Shown here in pieces: positions 1 through 7,806 of a DNA stretch of 64,000 nucleotides. The stretch is from Flavobacteriales bacterium (GTDB taxonomy: Bacteria; Bacteroidota; Bacteroidia; Flavobacteriales_F; PHOS-HE28): the NCBI GenBank assembly GCA_020635725.1, contig JACJZF010000001.1, positions 248,001 through 312,000 on the forward strand, given 5' to 3'. The notes under the pieces are model-generated. The model was not told the DNA's origin, searched no databases, and worked only from the letters and a program-made list of their open reading frames with translations. Each line of letters opens with the position of its first letter. Position 1 is the first letter of the stretch. The position numbers were made by a program, and so were the translations under genes.

Positions 1-1215
1 GGTGATGTTGCGGTATTTCACCAGTGCCAGGAATTCCCTGGCGGGCGCCACCGCTCGCTCGGTTGTGATGCTCGCGCTCGGCAGCGTCAGGTTGGATAGG
101 AGCGCCGCCGCGTTGCGCGCACCGAAGGAACCGGGCCACTTCGCCATGGCGGCGGTGCATAGCTCAGCCGCTGTCCTTCGCTCCCACTTCCAATCATCGT
201 TGGCGAGCCGCTCGTATTTCCCGGCCTGCTCGGCATGCCAGCGCGCGATGGCCACCATCACCTCCGCCTCGCATGCATCGAGCGGCACGCGGCTGCGCAA
301 GAGCTCCAGCGCGGCCAGGTAGAGGCTGTCCTTGTTGGGCAGCGTGCTCCGCTCCCGCACGTAGGCCAGCCGGTCCATGGCCACATCCACGTATGCATCG
401 AGCTTGTCGTCGTTGATGTGCGCGCGCTCGAGCCGCTGGTAGATACGCAGCGCCTGGAACTCCCAGGAGGTGCTGTCTCGGTGCGTGAGCGTGCGGAAAA
501 GGAAGGGCTCGAAGAGCTCGAAATCGCGGGCGTCGTTCAGCGTGAACCGCCACGCCGGCTCGGCCAATCTCGTCTCGGTGTTGGTGAAGATCCGCAGGGC
601 GCGATGCGCAAGCACGTCGTACAGTGAAGGCCGCAGCATCCAGGTGCCGGTATCGCCCACTTGCAGCTCGCGCAGATCCGCTACCGGTATGGCCCGAAGC
701 GTGTCGAAGGGCTCCAAGGAGGCCCGTGCCTCGGCGATCACGCGCTCCATGTAACGGCTCTGCGTCCATGTCTCCGGGGCGGCAGCGTCGAACGACCCAT
801 CGAGCTCGGTGCGCTCCATGATCCGCCAGCTGTCGCGCTGGTAGCGCTGCCACCAGCCGTCCATCATGGTCGTCCGCAGCAGTTGCGCCAGCGGCGCTGG
901 CGCTTCCTGCGCGCGTTGCTCCATCGGCGCGAGAATGACATCGGCTTCTACCCCGGTGAGCTGCTGGTACCAGGCGCGTCGCGTCCATGCAGCGTATTCC
1001 GTACGCCAATCCGATGAGGCGCGCGCATCGGAGAGCACTTCATCGGTCAGCGTCAGTGCCGAGGCATACTGTCCGAGGGCTGCGAGGGAATCGATCACTG
1101 CCCAGCGCTGATCCGATCCCGCAGCCCTCACGGTCGGTTTCTGATGCACGCAGGCCGTGATGATGGATGCGACAAGTAGCGAAGGAGCGAGGGAGCGGAA
1201 CGTGATGATGTGCAT
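1..1215 (-). CDS. Alpha-2-macroglobulin family lipoprotein, N-terminal part (runs off window)
   Basis: An open frame of 405 codons starts at the ATG at 1215 and leaves the window still open, so only the N-terminus is visible. It begins with a hydrophobic signal ending in SIITAC, a plausible lipobox with lipidation at Cys. The next ~380 residues are helical and rich in Trp, Arg and Asp, with the segment PSLYDVLAHRALRIF near residues 198-212. I recognise this (as PxLYDFLAHRAL) from the N-terminal region of large Bacteroidota alpha-2-macroglobulins, which are envelope-anchored protease traps. The MG and bait-region/thioester domains would lie outside the window, so the assignment rests on that motif and the lipoprotein architecture. 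The overlapping minus frames in 194-1676 are shadows. Confidence 0.62.
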   Translation of the reverse strand, partial: MHIITFRSLAPSLLVASIITACVHQKPTVRAAGSDQRWAVIDSLAALGQYASALTLTDEVLSDARASSDWRTEYAAWTRRAWYQQLTGVEADVILAPMEQRAQEAPAPLAQLLRTTMMDGWWQRYQRDSWRIMERTELDGSFDAAAPETWTQSRYMERVIAEARASLEPFDTLRAIPVADLRELQVGDTGTWMLRPSLYDVLAHRALRIFTNTETRLAEPAWRFTLNDARDFELFEPFLFRTLTHRDSTSWEFQALRIYQRLERAHINDDKLDAYVDVAMDRLAYVRERSTLPNKDSLYLAALELLRSRVPLDACEAEVMVAIARWHAEQAGKYERLANDDWKWERRTAAELCTAAMAKWPGSFGARNAAALLSNLTLPSASITTERAVAPAREFLALVKYRNIT

Positions 1216-1269
1216 GTTGGCCGTTGCCCGCCCATCGGACAGGTGCCACGAAGGTCGCTCGAGTTGCCG

Positions 1270-2298
1270 CTAGGCGAAGCGCGATGCATCGACTTCCGGG
1301 TCCAAGGGCTTCCCCTCGAATACATGATCGGCCAGGTGCGACGCGCACCATGGAGCAAGCAGCACGCCGCGCGATCCGAGTCCGGTGAGCACCGCTTCGT
1401 GCGGGCCCATACGGCCGAGTATCGGACGCCGGTCCTTCGAGGCCGGCCGGACGCCCGCCCAGTGCTCCAACACCTCGATCTCTCCCGACCACAGGCGCTT
1501 GATGCGATCGAGCATCGTGAGACGGCCATCGTCGGTAGGGCCGCTCCAGACATCATCCCAAGCGAAGGTGGCCCCGACGCGGTAGATGTCATCGCCGACA
1601 GGCACGATGAAGGCTCCGCGGTGCACCATGCACGAGAGGGAGAGCCCCGGCAGGCGCACGGTGAGCCCTTCGCCACGCACAGGAACGAGACCGGCCACCT
1701 GGCGGAAGGGTCCAGAGCAGCGAATCAGGATCGGCGCGGTGCGCCCATGGATCTCCATGCCAGCGCTCGTGCGGCGGATGTCCGACTCCTCCACGACACG
1801 CTCGTCAAGGTTTCCTGTTCGCAGCAATCGCTCGCGTTGCGCGAGGAGCATGACCTGCATGTTGAGCCAGGCACAACGCAGCACGACCCCGTGGCCATAG
1901 GGTTGGGGCATGCGAGCGAGACCAGCATCGTTCACGGGGCCGGCGGCCAGCATGCGCCCGAGCTCAGGGTCGCGCATGCGCAACTGCCAGATCGCCGCCT
2001 CTTGTGCCGTAGGGAAGATCTCGACCAAGGGCATCGATGTGAAGAAGGAAGACTCGCTCCCGAGCTCCATCTCGCGGTAGAAGGCCCCCGCGATCGCCAG
2101 CATCTCAGAGGCCCTCCAGCTCGCGACCGTGCGGCGCAGCACCATCGGATTCACCACGCCGGCCGCCACCCAGCTCGCGCGACCGTGGCGCGGCGCATCG
2201 AAGACCATGGCACGGAGTCCGCGTCTCGACAAGGTCTCGCTGAGCACCGTGCCGGCGAGCCCTTGGCCGATGATGATCGCGTCGTGCGTGAAGGACAC
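1270..2298 (-). CDS. FAD-dependent oxidoreductase (DAO/DadA-like)
   Basis: A 342-residue protein that opens with a Rossmann dinucleotide motif (DAIIIGQGLAGTVLSETL, residues 6-23), followed by WVAAGVVNPMV. This is the arrangement of the D-amino-acid oxidase/glycine oxidase-like FAD fold. Near the C-terminus, GVRPASKDRRPILGRMG and LTGLGSRGVLLAPWCASHLAD match the second FAD-contacting part of the family. The start codon is GTG at 2298, placed directly after CATCTTCGCGCC, so the leader is very short. The substrate cannot be read from sequence; a small-amine or amino-acid oxidase is the family expectation. It lies 20 bp downstream of the OmpA-like gene and may be co-transcribed with it. Confidence 0.8.
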   Translation of the reverse strand: MSFTHDAIIIGQGLAGTVLSETLSRRGLRAMVFDAPRHGRASWVAAGVVNPMVLRRTVASWRASEMLAIAGAFYREMELGSESSFFTSMPLVEIFPTAQEAAIWQLRMRDPELGRMLAAGPVNDAGLARMPQPYGHGVVLRCAWLNMQVMLLAQRERLLRTGNLDERVVEESDIRRTSAGMEIHGRTAPILIRCSGPFRQVAGLVPVRGEGLTVRLPGLSLSCMVHRGAFIVPVGDDIYRVGATFAWDDVWSGPTDDGRLTMLDRIKRLWSGEIEVLEHWAGVRPASKDRRPILGRMGPHEAVLTGLGSRGVLLAPWCASHLADHVFEGKPLDPEVDASRFA

Positions 2299-2318
2299 GG
2301 CGCGAAGATGGCTCGCGT

Positions 2319-3653
2319 TCAGAGCTTCACGAACTCCACCCGCCGGTTGTTGGCCTTGCCCTGAGCCGAATCGTTCGGCGAGGCGGGTTGCGACTCGCCC
2401 TTCCCATCCGATTCCATACGGCCGGGGTCGATGCCGAACTCCTTGCTCAGCACCTCTTTCACTGCGGCAGCACGTCGCTTGCTCAGGTCCATGTTGGCGG
2501 CATCCTCACCATCGCTATCCGTATGACCGATGATACGCACCCGCACGGAAGGGCTCTCCGACAAGGCAGCAGCGATCTCCTTCAGGGTTCCATAGCTCTC
2601 CGGCCTGACCCGGTCGCTCGCGCTATCGAAGAGGATACCTCGCGTGACCAACCGGCCCTCGGTGATCAGCTTGTTCCGCGTATCGGGCGCGCCCTCCGCC
2701 ACGCGCAGATTTCCCAGATAGGCGATGCTCTCCCCGCAGCTGCCCCCTTTGAGCACAAGGCGGTAGTCGGCGCCGTTCTGGAAAGCGCGCGGCACGTCCC
2801 ACACCTTCTCTTCGTTGAGATACATGCGCAGTCGGTTCTTCTGCCTCCATATGGCCACATGCGCCACCGGCGCGACGCCGCGATGCACCAGCTGGGACTG
2901 CCCGCGATCATTCGACATGATCTCGGCCCCGTCCGGACCACGCACCTCAATACGTGTGCTGCCCGTGCTGCCTCCCGCGGCTTGCGGATGCACGCTCACT
3001 TGCACGCGATTCACATCCCCCGGGCGCAGGAGGTTGCTGCTTTCGCCCGCGTCCACGAAGAGCGCATCGATGAACCCGCAGTAATAGCTGTACTCCTCGG
3101 AGGTCGCTACATCGAACTCGACCGTGGCATTCTCCGGAATGCTGCCTAGGAACTCCGGGTAATAGAATCCCTCGCCACCGATCTTCAACCAGCGCCCCTG
3201 CTGTCCTTCGAGCGTGACCACCTCGCCCCCGCTGTTCGTATTCCACTTCGCAGGGAAATCACCGACCGCATCCTGAGAGAAATCCTCCAGGCCCACGACC
3301 TCCTGCCCCGGCACGAAGTCGAACTTGCTGTAGGCCTTGAGTGGTCTCGGCGCGCGGGTTCTTTCCTCAGTGCCCGCAACGGAACCATCCGATACGCCCT
3401 CGGAACCCGCTTGCTCTCCTTCTCCAGCGCGCTTCTCCTTGTCGCCCTTCCCTTTGGTCGCATCCTTCGCTCCCTTGTCCATCCCGTCCTCAACCTCATC
3501 CAATCCCTTGTCGATTGTTCGGTCGACCTTGCGGTCGGCTCGTTCCTTGATCTTCCGTTCGATTCGGTCCTGGATGTTGATCTGCGCTTCCGATGTGAGC
3601 GCGAGGCCGAACAGGAACATGGAAACCGTGGCGATGGATAGACCTGCTTTCAT
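2319..3653 (-). CDS. OmpA-family outer-membrane/periplasmic protein
   Basis: A 444-residue exported protein. Residues 1-24 form a signal peptide (ends SEAQ). A highly charged Lys/Glu/Asp-rich stretch follows (about 28-85; DRIERKIKERADRKVDRTID), then a central beta-rich domain of about 200 residues resembling a concanavalin/LamG-like jelly roll. The C-terminal OmpA domain (about 335-444) contains GILFDSASDRVRPES, IIGHTDSDG, LSKRRAAAVKEVL and NNRRVEF, the conserved peptidoglycan-contacting elements. It probably ties the outer membrane or a surface structure to peptidoglycan. The box TAACTTGC lies 10 nt upstream of the start, close to the Bacteroidota -7 element. No beta-barrel is evident, so this is not a classical OmpA porin. 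Confidence 0.85.
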   Translation of the reverse strand: MKAGLSIATVSMFLFGLALTSEAQINIQDRIERKIKERADRKVDRTIDKGLDEVEDGMDKGAKDATKGKGDKEKRAGEGEQAGSEGVSDGSVAGTEERTRAPRPLKAYSKFDFVPGQEVVGLEDFSQDAVGDFPAKWNTNSGGEVVTLEGQQGRWLKIGGEGFYYPEFLGSIPENATVEFDVATSEEYSYYCGFIDALFVDAGESSNLLRPGDVNRVQVSVHPQAAGGSTGSTRIEVRGPDGAEIMSNDRGQSQLVHRGVAPVAHVAIWRQKNRLRMYLNEEKVWDVPRAFQNGADYRLVLKGGSCGESIAYLGNLRVAEGAPDTRNKLITEGRLVTRGILFDSASDRVRPESYGTLKEIAAALSESPSVRVRIIGHTDSDGEDAANMDLSKRRAAAVKEVLSKEFGIDPGRMESDGKGESQPASPNDSAQGKANNRRVEFVKL

Positions 3654-3693
3654 GCCCGCAAGTTAATCGGGCACTGAAGAAGGCGCCTCTGTG

Positions 3694-4059
3694 CTAGGCC
3701 GCCAGCAGCGCTCGCATCCTCGCGATCAGCTCCTCTTGGTCGTAGGGTTTCTGCACCAGGCCATCGGCGCCTGCTCCGCGTACCGTGGCGTGCAGGTGGG
3801 GCAGGTCGTATGCGGTGAGCACGATGACCGGCACGGTGATACCCTGCGCCCGGATACGCTCCACCAGGATAAGGCCGTCATCGCCCGGTAGCCCGAGATC
3901 GACGAGGATCATATCAGCGGGCTGCTGTTGCAGGCACTCCATCAGCCGTTGCCCATCGCGCAGCGCGCTCACCTGCCAGCCGGCCAGCAGGAGCCGCTTC
4001 TCCAGCAGCTTGCGCACAAGGGCGTCATCCTCGATCAGCACCACGTGTGGCATGGCCAT
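3694..4059 (-). CDS. Stand-alone response regulator receiver (REC) protein
   Basis: A 121-residue single-domain receiver. The acidic pocket is D11/D12, the phospho-acceptor is D54 (MILVDLG), the switch threonine is T82 (VLTAYD), and the conserved lysine is K104 (QKPYD). All catalytic positions are present and no output domain follows, so it resembles CheY/Spo0F-type phosphorelay or protein-interaction regulators. No histidine kinase is adjacent; the nearest in this window is the large kinase at 43268. Translation could start at M1 or M3 (MPHVVL). The gene lies between the hairpin-repeat array and the OmpA-like gene, on the same strand as the latter and 40 bp from it. Confidence 0.9.
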   Translation of the reverse strand: MAMPHVVLIEDDALVRKLLEKRLLLAGWQVSALRDGQRLMECLQQQPADMILVDLGLPGDDGLILVERIRAQGITVPVIVLTAYDLPHLHATVRGAGADGLVQKPYDQEELIARMRALLAA

Positions 4060-4074
4060 TCATACGTAAGTCGG

Positions 4075-4728
4075 TGGTTGGAGGTTGACCTGTTGAGGGT
4101 TGTGGGTTGGAGGTTGGGGGTTGGGGGTTGCTTTGAGCGATGCGCCAACACCCAACCCCATCAACACTCAACATTCAACCCAGCAACGGTGGTTGGAGGT
4201 TGACCCGTTGGGGGTTGGGGGTTGGCGGTTGCTTTAAGCGTTACGCCAACACCCAACTCCATCAACACTCAACCTTCAACCCAGCAACGGTGGTTGGAGG
4301 TTGACCCGTTGGGGGTTGGGGGTTGGCGGTTGCTTTGAGCGTTACGCCAACACCCAACTCCATCAACACTCAACCTTCAACCCAGCAACGGAGTTGAGCA
4401 TTGAATGCTGGGCGTTGCAGGTTGACGCCGATCCAGTTGGATGTTGAGTGGTGTGCGTAGCGCCAACACCCAACCCCATCAACACTCAACATTCAACCCT
4501 GCAACGGAGTTGAGCGTTGAATGCTGGGCGTTGCAGATTGATGCCGATCCAGTTGGACGCTGAGTGTTGTGCGTTACGCCAACACCCAACTCCATCAACA
4601 CTCAACATTCAACCCTGCAACGGAGTTGAGCGTTGAATGCTGGGCGCTGCAGGTTGATGCCGATCCGCTTGAGCGTTGAGCGTTGTGCGCTGCACCAACA
4701 CCCAACCTCTTTCAACTTTCAACCTTCC
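4075..4728. repeat. Array of six ~101-116 bp hairpin-forming repeat units
   Basis: The 670-bp gap between the REC gene and rseP holds no gene and is filled by six tandem units starting near 4075, 4190, 4291, 4392, 4508 and 4624 (lengths 115, 101, 101, 116, 116 and about 105). In units 1-3 the left half is a string of GTTGGGGGTTGG-type words (period 7-8) and the right half a string of CAACACTCAAC-type words. Reverse-complementing the right half reproduces most of the left half, so each unit can fold into one long imperfect hairpin with a GCTTTGAGCG-type loop. Units 4-6 share the right arm but have a different left half (AGTTGAGCGTTGAATGCTGGGC). Each of the first five units ends in GCAACGG. No spacer/repeat logic of a CRISPR array is present. 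Confidence 0.9.
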
Positions 4729-4729
4729 A

Positions 4730-6061
4730 CTAATCGAACAGCGCCTTGAACAGATCGTTGCCGTTGGCGAAAAGCAGCAGGCCGAGCAGCAGCAGCATAC
4801 CCACCATCTGCGCCACCTCGAGCACGCGCTGGTTGGGCGCCCTGCCCGTGACCATCTCGTAGAGCAGGAAGACGACGTGACCACCATCGAGCGCCGGAAT
4901 GGGCAGGATGTTCATGAAGGCCAGCACGATGCTCAGGAAGGCGGTCATGTTCCAGAACACATGCCAATCCCAGGTGGGGCTGAAGAGCCCGCCAATGGAT
5001 CCGAAGCCGCCGATCTGCGTGGCACCGGTGGGCGTGAAGAGCATCTTCAAGGAGCTGACATAGAGGCCGAGCGTCTCCACGCCGCTGGCGATGCCCTTCG
5101 GCACCGATTCGAGAAAGCCGAAGCTGTCGTGCCCGTAGGCGAACCAGGTCGAATCCGGACGCGGACCGATGCCCACGGTGCCTTCCGCGCTCACGCGCAT
5201 CACATGCGATGAACGCTGGCCTTGGTGGTAGGCATCCACGGCCACCACGTGCCCTTTCCGCGCCTGAAGGGCCTTCACGAAATCGTAGAAATAGACCGTC
5301 GGCTCACCATCCACGGCCACGATGCTATCGCCCTTGGCCAAGGTGCTGTTGATGGCGCTGCCGCCCTTCACCAGGCTGTCCACCACGAAGGGCATGCGCG
5401 GCATGAAGTGCGCCTGCTTGCCTTTCTCCGCGATGCGTTCGTCGAGGTCGTCCTTGGTCGCGATCGTCTCCTCCCGGCCATCGCGCACCACCGTCACCGT
5501 GGCCTTACCTGATTCCAGGATGGCCTTGGTCAGCTCCTTGTTCAGCTCCTCGAGGCTGCGCGCCGGCGTGCCGTTCACCGCGATGGGACGGTCGCCCTCC
5601 TTGAAGCCCTCCTCTGCCATCAGCTCGCTGGGGTGCACGCCCCAATGCGCCTTGTCCACCGGCAGGTATTCCTTGCCCCACACCCAGAGCACCATGATGT
5701 AGATGACCATGCCCAGCAGCAGGTTCACGGTGACGCCGCCGACCATGATGATGAGGCGCTGCCAGGCCGGCTTGCTGCGGAACTCCCACGGCTGCGGGGG
5801 CTTCGCCATCTGCTCCTTGTCCATGCTCTCATCGACCATGCCGGCGATCTTCACGTAGCCGCCGAGCGGGAGCCAGCCGATGCCGTAAACCGTGTCGCCG
5901 ATCTTCCTCTTCCACAGCGAGAACCAGGGGTCGAAGAAGAGATAGAACTTCTCCACGCGGGTCTTGAACCAGCGGGCGGGAAGGAAATGGCCCAGCTCAT
6001 GCAGCACCACGAGGATGCTCAGGCTGAGGATGAGCTGCGCTCCTTTGATCAGTATCACCAT
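4730..6061 (-). CDS. rseP: RIP metalloprotease RseP (site-2 protease)
   Basis: A 443-residue inner-membrane zinc protease of the S2P family, which cleaves transmembrane substrates such as anti-sigma factors. The zinc site HELGH is at residues 21-25 in the first membrane segment. The second signature, NILPIPALDGGHVV, lies near residue 390 in a C-terminal membrane segment. Two PDZ-like regions occupy the periplasmic middle (GVHPSELMAEEGFKEGD and KGGSAINSTLAKGDSIVAVDG). Its ATG overlaps the dxr stop by one base (TGATG at 6059-6063), giving the dxr-rseP order common in bacteria and implying translational coupling. The gene ends only a few bases from the hairpin array. Confidence 0.96.
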   Translation of the reverse strand: MVILIKGAQLILSLSILVVLHELGHFLPARWFKTRVEKFYLFFDPWFSLWKRKIGDTVYGIGWLPLGGYVKIAGMVDESMDKEQMAKPPQPWEFRSKPAWQRLIIMVGGVTVNLLLGMVIYIMVLWVWGKEYLPVDKAHWGVHPSELMAEEGFKEGDRPIAVNGTPARSLEELNKELTKAILESGKATVTVVRDGREETIATKDDLDERIAEKGKQAHFMPRMPFVVDSLVKGGSAINSTLAKGDSIVAVDGEPTVYFYDFVKALQARKGHVVAVDAYHQGQRSSHVMRVSAEGTVGIGPRPDSTWFAYGHDSFGFLESVPKGIASGVETLGLYVSSLKMLFTPTGATQIGGFGSIGGLFSPTWDWHVFWNMTAFLSIVLAFMNILPIPALDGGHVVFLLYEMVTGRAPNQRVLEVAQMVGMLLLLGLLLFANGNDLFKALFD

Positions 6062-7212
6062 CAGGCGGGGACGCGTTCTCGAGCCAGGCGTCGGGCTTCA
6101 GCATCGCTGGCGAAGAGGTCGTCGAGCGAGGGGTTCGTGATGTGTTCGATGCGCTGCAGGCAGTGCTCCACCAGGTCGCTCATCTCCAGGAAGCCGATGG
6201 CATCCTTCAGGAAGAGTTCCACGGCCACTTCATTCGCCGCGTTGAGCACGCAAGGCGCGTTGCCGCCTTGGTCTAGCGCGGCGAGGGCCAGCGCGAGGTT
6301 GCGGAAGGTGACGGTATCGGGCTGCTCGAAGGTGAGCGCCGGGTACCGCGTGAAATCGAAGCGCGGCCAGGTGGTGGGCAGCCGCTCGGGATAAGCCAAG
6401 GCGTATTGAATGGGCAGCTTCATGTCGGGCAGGCCCATCTGTGCCTTCATGCTGCCATCGCGGAACTGCACCATGCTGTGGATGATGCTCTGCGGGTGCA
6501 CCACGATCTCGATCTGGTCGGCGCGCAGGTTGAAGAGCCACTTCGCTTCGATGGCCTCCAGGCCCTTGTTCATGAGCGTGGCGCTATCGATCGTGATCTT
6601 GGCGCCCATCTCCCAGTTGGGGTGCTTCAGCGCTTGCACCTTGGTGATACCCGCGAGCTCATCACGCGACTTTCCGCGGAAGGGCCCGCCGCTGGCGGTG
6701 AGCACGATCTTCTCGATGGGATTGCTCCACTCCCCGGCCAGGCATTGGAAGATCGCGCTGTGCTCGCTGTCCACCGGGTAGATGTTCACGCCCTTGGCGC
6801 GCGCGGCCTTGGTCACCAGGTCGCCAGCCACCACCAAGGTCTCCTTGTTGGCCAGCGCGATGCTCTTGCCCGCCTCGATGGCCGCGAGCGTGGGCCTGAG
6901 TCCGGCGAAGCCCACCAGCGCGGTGAGCACGATGTCGATATCCTCCATCGCCACGGCCTGCTCTAGCGCCTCGGCGCCCGCGTAGGCCTTGATGCCGTGG
7001 GCGAACAGGGCATCCTTCACACGCGGCAGCTGCGCGGCATCACCGATGACCACCGCATTCGGCTTGAATTCGAGCGCTTGCTCGATGAGCGCATCGACGC
7101 GATTGCCGCAGGTGAGCAGCTCCACCTGGAAATGCTCCGGCTGCTCGCGCACGACCTCGAGAGCCTGCGTGCCGATGGAGCCTGTTGATCCGAGGATGGC
7201 GATGCGCTTCAT
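6061..7212 (-). CDS. dxr: 1-deoxy-D-xylulose 5-phosphate reductoisomerase
   Basis: A 383-residue enzyme of the non-mevalonate isoprenoid pathway, converting DXP to MEP with NADPH in the cytoplasm. Visible signatures are the NADPH-binding start MKRIAILGSTGSIGTQ, the substrate/metal region PVDSEHSAIFQCL, LTASGGPFR, and HPNWEMGAKITIDSATLMNKGLE. I chose the ATG at 7212 because homologues begin with this Rossmann motif. The frame is open for 47 more codons upstream, but that stretch is low-quality sequence containing an 8-bp CATG array. The in-frame ATG at 7236 (adding MDTWRHGH) is an alternative start. rseP follows with a 1-base overlap. Confidence 0.97.
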   Translation of the reverse strand: MKRIAILGSTGSIGTQALEVVREQPEHFQVELLTCGNRVDALIEQALEFKPNAVVIGDAAQLPRVKDALFAHGIKAYAGAEALEQAVAMEDIDIVLTALVGFAGLRPTLAAIEAGKSIALANKETLVVAGDLVTKAARAKGVNIYPVDSEHSAIFQCLAGEWSNPIEKIVLTASGGPFRGKSRDELAGITKVQALKHPNWEMGAKITIDSATLMNKGLEAIEAKWLFNLRADQIEIVVHPQSIIHSMVQFRDGSMKAQMGLPDMKLPIQYALAYPERLPTTWPRFDFTRYPALTFEQPDTVTFRNLALALAALDQGGNAPCVLNAANEVAVELFLKDAIGFLEMSDLVEHCLQRIEHITNPSLDDLFASDAEARRLARERVPA

Positions 7213-7245
7213 GTGCCCATGCCGCCATGTGTCCATGATTCCATG
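7210..7245. repeat. Five CATG words at exact 8-bp spacing over the dxr start codon
   Basis: CATG occurs at 7210, 7218, 7226, 7234 and 7242, a perfect 8-bp period with variable NNNN between. CATG is its own reverse complement, so each unit also presents ATG on the minus strand. The ATG of the proximal unit is the chosen dxr start, and the unit at 7234 gives an in-frame alternative. The remaining units give out-of-frame ATGs upstream of dxr. Confidence 0.9.
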
Positions 7246-7295
7246 AGCACGAGGCGGGGCGCGAAGATCGCCGATCGGCGGCTCTCCACCGCAGC

Positions 7296-7682
7296 CTAGG
7301 CCACCACGCGGGCCTTCTCGCTGAGCGTGTAAATCAAGGAGGCCGGCTCGCAAAGCACGGCCCGATCGCCCTGCAGCGCAATGGGCGCCTTGAGCAGATC
7401 AGGGTTGTGCGTGAGCACATGCAGCCATCCCTCGGTATCGAGGTCGCGACCGCGCAGGTTGGCCTGGTAATACGGATGGGCGCGGTTCAATAGGTCCTTC
7501 GGGCGGAGGTTGAGCTGCTTCAGCACCTGCCGGACGAACGTTGTGCTGAGGCTCACCTCGCTCACGTCCTGCTTATTCACCTTCTGCGCCAAGGAGTAGG
7601 CGAAGGCCAAAGCCTTGCGGCCCTCCGTGGTGCTGCTGTCGTACACGAGCGTCAGTTCCTTGGAGTTCAGGGTCGTGCTCAT
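7296..7682 (-). CDS. ArsC/Spx-like thioredoxin-fold protein lacking the catalytic cysteine
   Basis: A 128-residue cytoplasmic protein. The C-terminal half (YYQANLRGRDLDTEGWLHVLTHNPDLLKAPIALQGDRAVLCEPASLIYTL) matches the ArsC/Spx family pattern NPxLLxxPIxxxxxxAxLCxP. The N-terminal strand-loop-helix, where family members have a redox or nucleophilic cysteine, reads VYDSSTTEGRKALAFAYSL and contains none. The only Cys is in AVLCEP. It is therefore unlikely to act as an arsenate reductase and may be a regulatory or structural member. I set the start at ATG 7682 (MSTTLNSKELTL); the upstream extension to 7853 runs into sua5 and does not look like protein. TATATTCA at 7709-7716 is a weak candidate -7 box. 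Confidence 0.75.
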   Translation of the reverse strand: MSTTLNSKELTLVYDSSTTEGRKALAFAYSLAQKVNKQDVSEVSLSTTFVRQVLKQLNLRPKDLLNRAHPYYQANLRGRDLDTEGWLHVLTHNPDLLKAPIALQGDRAVLCEPASLIYTLSEKARVVA

Positions 7683-7806
7683 GGGCGGTGAGGTTTTGGT
7701 GGCGAGAGTGAATATAGCTCGGGAACGGCGGGAACCACCTCCTGTTGCGGAAGAAATGTGCGCAACGCGCTGTGCCTTCGACGAACCGCGCTCGTGCAGC
7801 GACCGC

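Noticed and set aside
4075..4728. CRISPR array
   Set aside because: The units are 101-116 bp, internally self-complementary and similar along their whole length, without unique spacers of constant size and without cas genes nearby.
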